Shown here: positions 31,517 to 40,871 of the stretch, piece after piece | How the letters are laid out: every line of letters starts with the position of its first letter | Position numbering within the stretch: position 1 is the stretch's first letter | NCBI GenBank assembly: GCA_965243805.1 | Contig: OZ251577.1 | Location: forward strand, 2,418,001 to 2,482,000 | DNA from: CATQHQ01 sp965243805 | GTDB taxonomy: Bacteria > Gemmatimonadota > Gemmatimonadetes > Longimicrobiales > Gaopeijiaceae | Length of the DNA: 64,000 bases | Direction of reading: 5' to 3' | Program-made: the position numbers and the translations under genes | The notes under the pieces: model-generated | Seen by the model: the letters and a program-made list of their open reading frames with translations, nothing else | Database searches by the model: none | Told to the model about the DNA's origin: nothing

Positions 31517-34024
31517 CTACGGAATCAGGTTGCGTCGAGCGTTGCGCAAGACGAAGACGCCTTCCTTGCCCGAGGTCACCACGATGATGCCGCTAGCGAA
31601 GAACGGGTAGTTGCTCCAGGAGCCGTCGAAGCCTGGGGCGTCGTCGGTCCACGGCACCGTGTCGAAGAAGGCCACTTCCCGAGGGTTCTCCCGGTCGGAG
31701 ATGTCGAGGATGCGCAGGCCGCTCACGTAGTTGGATTGGTACATCAGGTCGCCCCGGATGTACAAGTTGTGGTCGGACGAAGTCACGTCCGAGAAGTGCT
31801 CCTTGACCAGGATCGGTTCGTCCAGGTCCTTCACGTCCCACACCATCGTCCGCGTGCTGGCTGCCCTTCCCTGCAGCTCGTCGAGTTCGTCGTTCATGTA
31901 GAAGTACTCGTGGGCCTCGTCGAGCCAGCCTTGGTGGGAGTAGCTGGCGTTGGCGTATCCTGCCATCGCCAGAGCGACCGGTGCTTCCTTGTCGGTCACG
32001 TCGGAGATGCTCAACGCCGTTTCGTTGGAGCCGAAGCAGATCTCCTTGCCTCTGTGCTCGTCGTCTGGTCCCTCGTAGACGACGCACTGGGCGTCGTGGC
32101 TGTACCCTGTGCCCCTGCGACCGGTGCTCGAGTCGGCGAAGCACCCGGCGAAGGTAGGGTTCACGGGGTCGCGGATGTCGATCATGTGCAGCCCGCCGCC
32201 GCAAGTGTCGCCACCGCCGCTGCTGCCTACAGCGTAGGCGAAGCCCGTTCCTTCGTTGATCACGATGTTGTGGGCGCTGTGGATGCGGTCGTAGTGCGCC
32301 GTCGCCTCGAACGTCTCCGGGCCGTCCCGGGGCTCGCGCAAGCGGGTCAGGTCGAACACCTGCATTCCGTGCTCGCCGGCGCCATCCGATACGATGAAGG
32401 CGTGGTCGTTGTACACCTTGACGTCGCGCCAGACGTTGGGGTTCGCGCCCTCGGTCAGAGGCAAGTTGCCGGCGTAGACCGGGTTGCTGGGGTCGCTCAG
32501 GTCGATGAAGGAGGTGCCGTCGTAACGGCCGACCAGCGCCCACTCGGTTCCTGTTTCAGGGTCGGTCCATCCCCAAAGGTCGTTGACCTCCACGCCGCGG
32601 CCGCCGCCGATCTCCTGTACGGGCAAGAACGAGACGATGTCCACGTCGGTGCAGGCGAACTCGCCCGCTTGGCCGTCCTGGCACGCCACGTCGTCGCCGG
32701 TGATGGCGTCGAGGGCGAGCGCCTCGCCGGCCACCCGGGCCGCAGTCGCCCACGCGCCGTCCACGTCTTCCAGGATCGCCGCCGTGCCCAAGCCGAAGTC
32801 GTCCCGCTCCAGTCCCGCTACCCCGATCCCCTCGCCCAGGGCGACGATGGTACCGAAGCCGTCGCTGTCCTCCAGGTCGTCCACGGCAAACTTGGTCAGC
32901 GCGGCCGGCTCCTCGGCCTCGTCGTCCCACGACAGGACGTAGAAGCGACCTCCGGCCGGCGCGCCCGGCGCACCGATCCACACGTCGGCGCCGCCACGGG
33001 ATATGGCGCTTCCGAACCCAGTGCCGGGGCGTCCGTCGAAGGGACGGTGAACGGCGACGGGGCGCCAGTCGGACGAGGCGTCGTCCAGCCTGAAGGAGAA
33101 GACGGCGCCGTCGAGTAGCTCCCCGCCTCGCGGCGCGCCCACGAAGGCCAGGCCGTTGGCGATGCCGACGGCGGTTCCGAAGGCGGGGGGAAAGCCGGGC
33201 TGCCCCAGCTCCTCGTCGCCCACTTGCGCGGCGATCTCGTCCATCTCCGCCAGGCGCATGTTCAGCTTGGCCGACTGGGCCCACTCGCCGTCCTGCCGAC
33301 GGAAGGCGTAAGCGACGCCGTTGCTCTCGTCGGCGTTGGGCGCGCCCACCACTGCCCAATCCCCGTCCACGGCCGTGGCGACGCCGAAGAAGTCGCCGCT
33401 GGCGGCGTCGGCGGCGGTGAGCTTGGCTTCCTCGGCCCACTCTCCGGCCTCGCTCCGAGCCAGCACGTACACCGCTCCTCGACCGTCGTCGTGGGCCAAG
33501 GCGGACACCAACACTCGCTGCCCGTCCGTGGCCATGGCCCTTCCGAAGGCGTCCCCGGCGACCCCGTCGGAAGCGGTGAGCTTGGCCGCCTCCTGCCACG
33601 CTCCCGAACCGTCCTTCCGGAAGACGTAGACGGCACCCATGGTCTCGTCGGCGACTGTGGCTCCGACCAGCAGGTCTCCCTCCACGACCGCGAGCGCCCG
33701 TCCAAAGTGATCGCCGTCGGATGCGTCGGATGCGGCCAGGCGCTGGACCTCGCTCCATCCCTCCGCGCCCTTGCGGTAGACGTAGACGTAGCCCGGCGAG
33801 CGTTCGTTGAGGGACTCGCCCACCAGCACTTCGCCCTCGCCCACGGCGACGGAAGTGCCGTAGCCCTGGGCGGACGCGGCGGTGGACGCGCTCGGCAGGA
33901 CCGGCAGCGCGAACAGGAGCCCAAGCGCGAGCAGGAGCCCGAGCGCGGGAGAAGGGGCAGGCGCTGGCTCTGGGAGCAGGCGGAAGCCAAGTCCAGGAAT
34001 GTTCTTCGTCACGGTTTTGCGCAC
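31517..34024 (-). CDS. Choice-of-anchor-B secreted protein with FG-GAP-like propeller (paralogue 2)
   Basis: An 835-residue protein with the same organisation as its neighbour. A hydrophobic signal is built from short repeats (LGLLLALGLLFALP), then FG-GAP-like blades (DGDHFGRALAVVEGDLLVGA and similar), then the choice-of-anchor-B domain (VSFLPVQEIGGGRGVEVNDLWGW). The C-terminus of both proteins ends in the same RVFVLR-type strand. The two genes are tandem on the minus strand and probably arose by duplication. The start is a GTG at 34024, but another GTG four codons later is also possible. The product should be secreted or surface-attached. The gene order amidohydrolase, paralogue 2, paralogue 1 suggests one transcript. 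Confidence 0.8.
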   Translation of the reverse strand: MRKTVTKNIPGLGFRLLPEPAPAPSPALGLLLALGLLFALPVLPSASTAASAQGYGTSVAVGEGEVLVGESLNERSPGYVYVYRKGAEGWSEVQRLAASDASDGDHFGRALAVVEGDLLVGATVADETMGAVYVFRKDGSGAWQEAAKLTASDGVAGDAFGRAMATDGQRVLVSALAHDDGRGAVYVLARSEAGEWAEEAKLTAADAASGDFFGVATAVDGDWAVVGAPNADESNGVAYAFRRQDGEWAQSAKLNMRLAEMDEIAAQVGDEELGQPGFPPAFGTAVGIANGLAFVGAPRGGELLDGAVFSFRLDDASSDWRPVAVHRPFDGRPGTGFGSAISRGGADVWIGAPGAPAGGRFYVLSWDDEAEEPAALTKFAVDDLEDSDGFGTIVALGEGIGVAGLERDDFGLGTAAILEDVDGAWATAARVAGEALALDAITGDDVACQDGQAGEFACTDVDIVSFLPVQEIGGGRGVEVNDLWGWTDPETGTEWALVGRYDGTSFIDLSDPSNPVYAGNLPLTEGANPNVWRDVKVYNDHAFIVSDGAGEHGMQVFDLTRLREPRDGPETFEATAHYDRIHSAHNIVINEGTGFAYAVGSSGGGDTCGGGLHMIDIRDPVNPTFAGCFADSSTGRRGTGYSHDAQCVVYEGPDDEHRGKEICFGSNETALSISDVTDKEAPVALAMAGYANASYSHQGWLDEAHEYFYMNDELDELQGRAASTRTMVWDVKDLDEPILVKEHFSDVTSSDHNLYIRGDLMYQSNYVSGLRILDISDRENPREVAFFDTVPWTDDAPGFDGSWSNYPFFASGIIVVTSGKEGVFVLRNARRNLIP

Positions 34025-34037
34025 CTCGTTGGATGGT

Positions 34038-35888
34038 CTAACGAATCTCGATCTGGTCGATGTCGAACTGGAAGGGTCCCTGGCCAGGGCCGCCCGCCCA
34101 CAGCACGCCCATCAGACCTGACGGGTCCAAGCCGGGGAAGGCTTCAAAATCAAGGGAGATTTCCTGCCACTCGGGACCCACCTCGAAGGTCTGCAACGTC
34201 GGCTGGGGACCTAGGCTCTGGCAGAAGAGCATCACCCGGTAGGTACCCGGATCGCCCCGCGCCCAGAAGACCAACTCCGTACCCGAGGAGAGGTCCACTG
34301 GCACCAGGGGAGCCGCTCCAGGGTGGAACATCGCGCCCGCCCAGGGGAACGCGAACCCGTCGCCGATCTCGCCGGAGACGGCCAAGTAGTGCGGGCTGCC
34401 TTCCGCTCCGCCCTCGCCGACCTCCGTCGTCACGGTGGAGTTGCCCCCCACGAAGTCGTCGATGGAGTCCATCCATCCGAATCCAAAGGCCGTAGTCGCC
34501 TCGCCGTCGTCGAAGTCGGCCACCGGTCCGAGCTGGGCAGGGGCACTTGCCACCTCCTCGGGCTTGGTACGGTCGATGGCGACGCCCCGCTTCCACACGC
34601 CGACGATCTGTCGAGCCAGCGTCGCGTCCTCCGTAGGGTCGCCCTCCACCAGCACCAGGTCGGCGCGCTTGTCAGGGGCGATCCGTCCCCTGTCGTCGAG
34701 CCCGAAGGCGTCGGCCGGAAGGGAAGTGGCGGCGGCAAGTGCCTCGATCGGCGAAAGTCCGGCGGCGGCGAGCAGCTCAAACTCCCGGTGCATGCTGATC
34801 CCGGAAGTGGTGCCCGGGTTGGGGAAGTCGGTGCCGGCCAGCACCGGGACGCCGGCTTCGTGAAGGGCCGTCACGGCGTCGATGGCGTGTTGGAGCGCGT
34901 AGCCTTCGGTCGCGTTCCGGGGGTAGGTGGAGGTGACTTGGGACCGTTCCTGGGCGGTCATGAGAGGGCCGATGTGGGGATCGTCGGCGAGGGGCGCTCC
35001 CGACGCGCCGCTGGTCAGGCTCTCCAGCACGGTCAGCGTGGGCACCACGAAGATGCCCGCCTCGGCGGCCGCGGAGGCGAAATCCTCCGGCGGCGGAGCG
35101 TCGCCGAAGATGTGCACCAATCCGTCCACGTCGGCGGCCAAGGCTTGCCAAGCCCCTTCCACGGTGGTGACATGGGCCACGGCCAGCTTCCCCCGGCTCC
35201 GGGTGGCCTCCACCAGCGCCGCGACCGTCGGCAGGTCCAGGTGGGGCGTATCCAGGTCGATGACCGTCCCGTCCTCGATGACGATCTTGATGTAGTCGGA
35301 GCCCTCGGCGAGGCGGGCGGCGACCCACTCGTCGGCCTCTCCGGGCGTCGTGAGAGTGGGGATCGGCAGGCCGTACTGGGTGCCGTGGCCGCCCGGAGGG
35401 GTGGCCAGCGTGCCGGCCGAGAAGAGGTCCGCACGGTCGTCGGCCTCGCCTGCCGCCTGCTGGCTCCGCTGTTCCGCTGCCCAGCTGGTCTCGGTGAACA
35501 TGTCCAGCACGGTGGTGGTGCCGAACACGGCGGCCCGGCGGAGGGCGTCGCCCTGGGAGTGGCCGTGCCCGTCGATGAAGCCCGGGAGGAGCGTGCGCCC
35601 CGCGCCGTCGATCGTCTCGACGCCAGCCGGGACCGTCACGTCGGCCCCCACCGCGACGATCACGCCGTCCTCGACCAGCACGGTGGCTCGCTCGATCACG
35701 TTGTCCCCGTCGAAGACCCGCGCGTCCACAATCGCCAAGGACTGGGCGCGGGCTTCGGTGGGGAGAGCGACCGGCGCCAGGGCCGACAGGAGCGCCGTCG
35801 CCAGCGGCAACAGCAGCGCGAACGTCGCGGCGGCGAATCGCGGGGCGCAAGGAGAGTCGTGCGGGGCAAGTCGGGAAAGCGGCTTCAT
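34038..35888 (-). CDS. Secreted amidohydrolase with C-terminal CIA30-like domain
   Basis: A 616-residue protein. A signal peptide with LLLPLATALLSALAPVAL is followed by the amidohydrolase fold. The metal motif HxH occurs in DGHGHSQ near residue 104. Later landmarks are VAHVTTVEGAWQAL (His), LVHIFGD and VLAGTDFPN with the catalytic Asp, and PDKRADLVLVEGDPT near residue 410. Residues about 455-616 form a separate jelly-roll similar to CIA30 (complex I intermediate-associated protein 30) domains: FDDGEATTAFGFGW and SLDFEAFPGLD. Substrate is unknown; such exported amidohydrolases act on peptides or cyclic amides. A GAGGA stands nine bases before the ATG at 35888. It is the first gene of the transcript with the two choice-of-anchor-B genes. 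Confidence 0.85.
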   Translation of the reverse strand: MKPLSRLAPHDSPCAPRFAAATFALLLPLATALLSALAPVALPTEARAQSLAIVDARVFDGDNVIERATVLVEDGVIVAVGADVTVPAGVETIDGAGRTLLPGFIDGHGHSQGDALRRAAVFGTTTVLDMFTETSWAAEQRSQQAAGEADDRADLFSAGTLATPPGGHGTQYGLPIPTLTTPGEADEWVAARLAEGSDYIKIVIEDGTVIDLDTPHLDLPTVAALVEATRSRGKLAVAHVTTVEGAWQALAADVDGLVHIFGDAPPPEDFASAAAEAGIFVVPTLTVLESLTSGASGAPLADDPHIGPLMTAQERSQVTSTYPRNATEGYALQHAIDAVTALHEAGVPVLAGTDFPNPGTTSGISMHREFELLAAAGLSPIEALAAATSLPADAFGLDDRGRIAPDKRADLVLVEGDPTEDATLARQIVGVWKRGVAIDRTKPEEVASAPAQLGPVADFDDGEATTAFGFGWMDSIDDFVGGNSTVTTEVGEGGAEGSPHYLAVSGEIGDGFAFPWAGAMFHPGAAPLVPVDLSSGTELVFWARGDPGTYRVMLFCQSLGPQPTLQTFEVGPEWQEISLDFEAFPGLDPSGLMGVLWAGGPGQGPFQFDIDQIEIR

Positions 35889-36089
35889 CTGGCGTGGTCC
35901 TCGGTATGTCTCGTGGCTCTTTGCCCACGGGGCCTGCCCATTCTATCATGATGCCCCGCCAAGGCTGGTGAATGCACGTTAGCCACGGATTGAGCAATGG
36001 ACAATGCAACGGACAATGAAGCGTGGCTGTGGGAGCACCGCAGCTGAAGGCGATCTGCTGGCTCAACGACCACTCGATCCCGGGCGCCC

Positions 36090-37514
36090 ATGCCTGAGTT
36101 CCGCCACGAAGCGCGTCTCCCGTTTCCGGTCCGCCAGGTCTTCGACTGGCACATGCGGCCTGGCGCCCTGGAGCGCCTCTTGCCGCCATGGGAGAAGGTC
36201 CGCGTGGTGGCTCGCGAGGGGGGGATCGACGACGGGGGGCTCGTCCATGTGAAGGTGCGCCGGGGTCCGGTCGGAAGCGACTGGAAGCTGCGCCACACCG
36301 CCTTCGAGGACGGAAGGCTCTTCCGCGACGAACAGGAATCCGGCCCGCTCGTCCGCTGGTCCCACACCCACGAATTCGAGGCCGGCGACGACGGCAACGC
36401 CCTGCTCCGAGACCGCATCGAGTGGGAGCCTCCGCTGGGCGCGGCTGCGGCACCGTTCGCCCAACCCGTCGTGGAGGAGCAGTTGCGTCGACTCTTCGCC
36501 TTCCGGCAGAAGCGCCTGGTGCACGACCTGTCGCGCCACGCCGAGCATCGGGGCCGACCGTTGACCGTGGCGATCACCGGCGCCGGCGGTCTTGTCGGCT
36601 CGGCCCTTCGCCACTTTCTGACGACGGGCGGCCACCGCGTTCGTCCCATGGTGCGTCGCAAGCCCGACCGCTCCAAGGGCGAAATCCACTGGGACCCCAT
36701 GGAGAACCGGATCGAGGGCGAGCGGCTGGAGGGGGTGGACGCCGTGGTCCACTTGGCCGGGGAGAGCATCTCGGGCGGGCGATGGACTCCCGCCAAGAAG
36801 AAGGCGATCTGGAAGAGCAGGATCGTGGGCACGCGGACGTTGGTGGAGGCGATCAACCGGATGCGCCAGCCGCCCCGGGTGCTGGTCTCGGCGTCGGCGA
36901 TCGGCTTCTACGGGAACCGGGGCAACGAGCGGGTCACCGAGGAGAGCGACCCCGGAGGAGGGTTCCTGGCCAAGCTGTGCCAGGAGTGGGAAGCGGAGGC
37001 GGGCAAGGCACGGCGGTCGGGGGTCCGCGTGGTCGTGCTGCGCACCGGACTTGTGCTGAGCCCGGCCGGTGGCGCGCTGGGGACTATGCTGCTGCCGTTC
37101 AAGCTGGGCGCCGGCGGGCGACTGGGGGCCGGACGACAGTACGTGAGCTGGATCGACCACGACGACATGGTGGCTCTGATCTTCCACGCCATCGCGACGG
37201 ACTCGGTGCGGGGACCCGTGAACGCCACTGCGCCGCATCCCGTCTCCAACGCCACCTTCACCACCGTTCTGGGCCGGGTGCTGAAGCGGCCCACCGTCTT
37301 GCCGGTGCCGTCGCTTGCGATCGAGGCCCTCTTCGGCGAGATGGGCAGGGCGTTGCTGCTGGACGGCGCGCGGGTCCTGCCGGAGGTGGCGGACCGGGAG
37401 GGCTTTCGCTTCGCGTTCCCAGGGCTGGAAGAGTCGCTGGCGTTTCAGTTGGGGCGACTTGGGCGGACGAGGCGGGCGAGGCGGACGAGCGCGGCCGATG
37501 GCGGCGGGTCGTAG
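36090..37514 (+). CDS. TIGR01777 family epimerase with N-terminal SRPBCC domain
   Basis: A 474-residue cytosolic protein. Residues 1-150 are a START/SRPBCC ligand-binding fold (RLPFPVRQVFDWHMRP at the start). Residues about 160-465 are an NAD(P)-binding extended SDR of the TIGR01777/SDR39U1 type, with the nucleotide loop ITGAGGLVGSAL and landmarks VHLAGESISGGRW and SASAIGFYGNRG with active-site Tyr. Similar fusions occur across Actinobacteria and marine bacteria; substrate unknown. The start ATG at 36090 precedes the domain immediately. The gene overlaps pdxH by 17 bases. The last residues are an Arg/Thr/Ala-rich repeat (GRTRRARRTSAADG). Confidence 0.85.
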   Translation: MPEFRHEARLPFPVRQVFDWHMRPGALERLLPPWEKVRVVAREGGIDDGGLVHVKVRRGPVGSDWKLRHTAFEDGRLFRDEQESGPLVRWSHTHEFEAGDDGNALLRDRIEWEPPLGAAAAPFAQPVVEEQLRRLFAFRQKRLVHDLSRHAEHRGRPLTVAITGAGGLVGSALRHFLTTGGHRVRPMVRRKPDRSKGEIHWDPMENRIEGERLEGVDAVVHLAGESISGGRWTPAKKKAIWKSRIVGTRTLVEAINRMRQPPRVLVSASAIGFYGNRGNERVTEESDPGGGFLAKLCQEWEAEAGKARRSGVRVVVLRTGLVLSPAGGALGTMLLPFKLGAGGRLGAGRQYVSWIDHDDMVALIFHAIATDSVRGPVNATAPHPVSNATFTTVLGRVLKRPTVLPVPSLAIEALFGEMGRALLLDGARVLPEVADREGFRFAFPGLEESLAFQLGRLGRTRRARRTSAADGGGS

Positions 37515-38187
37515 CGTGGAGGCGGGTCATCGCAGGGAGGGCGGACGGGTGGCGGGGGACGCATGGAGAGCACTGTCGGCGGCGGAGCTGGCGTCCGATC
37601 CCGTGGAGCAGTTTCGGCGCTGGTTCGCCGAGGCGGCCGGCGACCCGGGCGTGGTGCTGGCGGAAGCGGCGTGTCTCTCTACGCTGGGTCCGAACCAGAC
37701 GCCCGAGGGCCGCATGGTGCTGATGAAGGGCTTCGACGCCCGAGGCTTCGTCTTCTATACCAACTTGGAGTCTGCGAAGGCTTGCGCCCTGCGCCGGCAC
37801 GCCCGGGCGGGAATGACCTTTCACTGGCAGCCGCCGTCGGGCCGGGGCCGGCAGGTCAGGTTGCGGGGGGCAGTGGAGCCCGTGTCGGCGACCGAGGCCG
37901 ACGCCTACTTCGCCGGGCGGCCTCGGGGGAGCCGAATCGGCGCGTGGGCGTCAGAGCAGAGCCGGGAGATCGAGAGCCGGGGGGCGTTGGAGGCGCAGGT
38001 GGCGGCGTGCGAGCGGCGGTTCCCCGAGGGCGGCCCCGTTCCGCGACCGCCCCACTGGTCCGGCTTCCGGATCGTTCCCGACGCTGTGGAGTTCTGGCAG
38101 GAAGGCCCCTTCCGCCTCCACGACCGCTTCGTGTACGAGCGCGGTCCCGGCCCGGACGACTGGGCGCGACGACGCCTGAGCCCGTGA
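37498..38187 (+). CDS. pdxH: Pyridoxamine 5'-phosphate oxidase
   Basis: A 229-residue flavoprotein that makes pyridoxal 5'-phosphate from pyridoxamine or pyridoxine phosphate. Motifs are the N-terminal DPVEQFRRWFAEA, the FMN-binding MVLMKGFDARGFVFYTNLESAKA near residue 75, and the substrate-loop VRLRGAVEPVS. The C-terminal block is YERGPGPDDWARRRLSP, usually RLYPKRLxP in the family. It supplies the cofactor used by the two aminotransferases encoded at 45.6-50 kb, but this link is only a general one. The start overlaps the epimerase gene by 17 bases; the stop overlaps the GTG of the next gene (GTGA). Confidence 0.9.
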   Translation: MAAGRSVEAGHRREGGRVAGDAWRALSAAELASDPVEQFRRWFAEAAGDPGVVLAEAACLSTLGPNQTPEGRMVLMKGFDARGFVFYTNLESAKACALRRHARAGMTFHWQPPSGRGRQVRLRGAVEPVSATEADAYFAGRPRGSRIGAWASEQSREIESRGALEAQVAACERRFPEGGPVPRPPHWSGFRIVPDAVEFWQEGPFRLHDRFVYERGPGPDDWARRRLSP

Positions 38188-40871
38188 GGAAGGGGCCAGC
38201 TTCGCTCGCGCTGGCGTCGGTTCTGGCTGGGTGTGGTGGCGGCGACGCGCCTACGCCGCCTCCCGTCCCGACCACCGTGACGATCTCGCCTGCCGAAGCC
38301 ACGATGGCGGCGATCGACGAGACTGTGCAGTTCACGGCCCAGGTCGCGGACCAGAACGGCGCCTCCCTGACCGGGGTGTCGGTGGCGTGGACCAGCAGCG
38401 CCCCCGGCGTGGTCTCCGTCGACCGAGCGACCGGCCTTGCCGTGGCGACGGGGCAGGGAACGGCCGTGATCTCGGCCAGAGCCGGTTCCGCCGTCGGTGC
38501 GGCCACGGCAAGCGTGCGGCAAGAGGCCCGAGCAATGGAGAAGGCCGAGGGCGACGGACAGAGCGGCTTCGCAGGCGAAGTGCTGCCGATCTCGCCCTCC
38601 GTCTTGGTCCTGGACGCCAACGGCCACCCGGCGCAAGGCGTCGGCGTGCAGTTCGTGGTCGCTTCCGGGGGAGGCTCGGTGTCCCCTGTTGCCGCACTCA
38701 CGGGCGCCGACGGCCTTGCGCGCACCACCTGGACCCTGGGCGACGACCCGGCGCAGTCGCTGTCGGCCTCCACGGGCGGCCTCGCCACGACGTTTCTAGC
38801 CACCGCGGCGCCCCGTCGCCTGACGATTGCCACCGACTCCTTGAAGGAGGGCCGCCTCACTGTCTCCTACGCCGAGACGCTGATCGCCACGGGCGGGAAC
38901 CGGAATGGCTATGCGTGGAGCCTCGAAACGGGAAGCGCGCTGCCCCCTGGACTGGTGCTCCACGACGACGGCGGAATCGTCGGCGTTCCCACCGAGACCG
39001 GCGTCTCCGAGTTCGCAGTGCAGGTCGTGGATTCCGAAGGCAACGCTGCGTCCCAAGCGCTTTCGTTGCGCGTGTGCGACGGACCCCTGGGACTGGAAAC
39101 CGGCGATGTGCGGGTGACGGCCGCGCCCGACATGCAACCTTGCGGCGCATTCGTCCGCGCCCCGGAAGCCGGTGCCTACTACCGAGTCGTGATCGCCGGA
39201 ACGTCGTCTGGGGAGGACAGAGTCTTGCCCGTGGAGCTGTCGGTGGAGGTGGTGTCGACCGGGCGGACGGCGCCCACCGCTTCGACGGGATCGCATCGTG
39301 CGCCTCCCTCGCGCCCTTCGGTTGGTCCACGCCCCTCGGTTCGCTCGCGCCCTTCCGCTCGCTGGCACCCTTCCGCGCCCGAGTTGCAGGAGGTGCTGGA
39401 AGTCGAGCGGGCCAACGACGCCCTCCACCGGCGGATCCGGCAGCAGGAGGCGGAGATGTACCGGCAGTTGGCCGACGAAGGCCGGCTCCGGGCCGTGCTC
39501 GATCGTGGGCCGGCGGCCCGGTGGGAGGGGCAGCGCTCTTCAGCGCAGGGGACCAGGAGCCAGAACCAGAGCAGCCCGGCACGGCGCATCTTCTACCTGT
39601 CCCAGGTGGCCAGCGAGGACGGATGGAACTGGGGCCGTTGCGTTGTGGACCGGACGGTCACGGCCAGGCTGGTTGCCGAAAACGAGTACTTGGCGGTCTA
39701 CGAAGACGAGGCTTCCGCCGCACCGGTGTCGCTGGCCAACGTCACCCGCATCCTCGACTACTACGCCGACCATGGCGCCGAGGTGATCGAACGCTGGTTC
39801 GGCGGCGTCAGCGATGTGAACGGCGACGGCAGGGTGGTCGTCATCGTCGACCCGTTGCTCGACGGGATCCTGGCCTATGTCATCTCCAACGACATGATGG
39901 TGTCTCGCTCCGACTGCGCCTCGTCCAACGAGATGGAGCTGGTGCACATGAGCGCGGGCGCATTCGCCCAGTTCGACGACAACGGATTCTGGGCGCTGGC
40001 GGGAATGGTGCACGAGGTCAAGCACGTGAGCTCGCTCTACAAGCGTGCGCGGGGCTGGTACTATCGGGGGAACTTCAGCGAACCGACCTGGCATCCCGTT
40101 TGGGTCGAGGAGGGAACCGCCGAGATCGCCACGGAAATGAGCTCGCGACTGGCTTGGGAGAGCGTGGGCGGTCCCCCGGCCGACGCTCGGCTGACCGGCG
40201 AGATGCTCTGGGCCGGACGAGAGGAAGCGTGGCCCGAGTTCTACGGCGTCTTCGGCCTCATGGCCCGGACGGTGTGGGCGTTCGCGGCCGACCCCAACGC
40301 CGTCACCTTCGGGCCCTGGGACGATGGAGACGTGTACGGGAGCGGTTGGCATCTCCATCGCTTCCTGCGGGACTGGTACGCCGGTGCCGGATCGCCCTCC
40401 TCCACCGACGCGGCGTTCGTGACGGCCCTCAACGATTCCACGGCCCAGCCCGGCGCGGCGGGAATCTCAAGTGCAGTGGGCCAGCCGTTCTCGGAGATCC
40501 TCACGGCCCACGCCGTGGCCATGGCGGTGGCAGGGGCCGAGTCGTCCCTGACGAGCGACCAGACCCCGCGCTTCGCGTCGTTCGACTTCCCCACGGCGGC
40601 AGAGATATTCTACACGTCGCCCGATCCTCCGGGCGTCTACCCCTGGCCCATAACCACGACGGGCGAAGACGACGATTCCGCCGTGCTGGCGGCTCCCCTG
40701 GCCGAGTCGGCGACCTTCCGCGGGCGCATCGGCGAGAGCGGCGGCCGGGTCCACGACTTCCGGGCCAGGGCCGCAGGCGCCGCTACCGTGTTTCGCGTGG
40801 ACGCGCCGCCGGAGGTGCGGGTGGTGATTGCGCGGATACCGGAGCCGTTCCAGCCTGCCGAGCATAGGTGA
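38184..40871 (+). CDS. Lipoprotein with Ig-like domains and a gluzincin-like metallopeptidase domain
   Basis: An 895-residue protein. The lipobox is VLAGC with Cys17. It is followed by Ig-like (Big1/Big2) modules at about residues 30-200 (TTVTISPAEATMAAIDETV and a VQFVVASGGGSV block), a cadherin-like putative-Ig stretch near 230-310, a Pro/Arg/Ser-rich linker from tandem repeats near 370-400, and a metallopeptidase domain. The latter has HEVKH (His610, Glu611, His614) and, 28 residues later, VEEGTAEIATEM whose Glu642/643 would be the third zinc ligand, the gluzincin arrangement seen in M30-like peptidases. The substrate is unknown. The gene is coupled to pdxH by GTGA and overlaps the next convergent gene by 89 bases. 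Confidence 0.75.
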   Translation: MRKGPASLALASVLAGCGGGDAPTPPPVPTTVTISPAEATMAAIDETVQFTAQVADQNGASLTGVSVAWTSSAPGVVSVDRATGLAVATGQGTAVISARAGSAVGAATASVRQEARAMEKAEGDGQSGFAGEVLPISPSVLVLDANGHPAQGVGVQFVVASGGGSVSPVAALTGADGLARTTWTLGDDPAQSLSASTGGLATTFLATAAPRRLTIATDSLKEGRLTVSYAETLIATGGNRNGYAWSLETGSALPPGLVLHDDGGIVGVPTETGVSEFAVQVVDSEGNAASQALSLRVCDGPLGLETGDVRVTAAPDMQPCGAFVRAPEAGAYYRVVIAGTSSGEDRVLPVELSVEVVSTGRTAPTASTGSHRAPPSRPSVGPRPSVRSRPSARWHPSAPELQEVLEVERANDALHRRIRQQEAEMYRQLADEGRLRAVLDRGPAARWEGQRSSAQGTRSQNQSSPARRIFYLSQVASEDGWNWGRCVVDRTVTARLVAENEYLAVYEDEASAAPVSLANVTRILDYYADHGAEVIERWFGGVSDVNGDGRVVVIVDPLLDGILAYVISNDMMVSRSDCASSNEMELVHMSAGAFAQFDDNGFWALAGMVHEVKHVSSLYKRARGWYYRGNFSEPTWHPVWVEEGTAEIATEMSSRLAWESVGGPPADARLTGEMLWAGREEAWPEFYGVFGLMARTVWAFAADPNAVTFGPWDDGDVYGSGWHLHRFLRDWYAGAGSPSSTDAAFVTALNDSTAQPGAAGISSAVGQPFSEILTAHAVAMAVAGAESSLTSDQTPRFASFDFPTAAEIFYTSPDPPGVYPWPITTTGEDDDSAVLAAPLAESATFRGRIGESGGRVHDFRARAAGAATVFRVDAPPEVRVVIARIPEPFQPAEHR

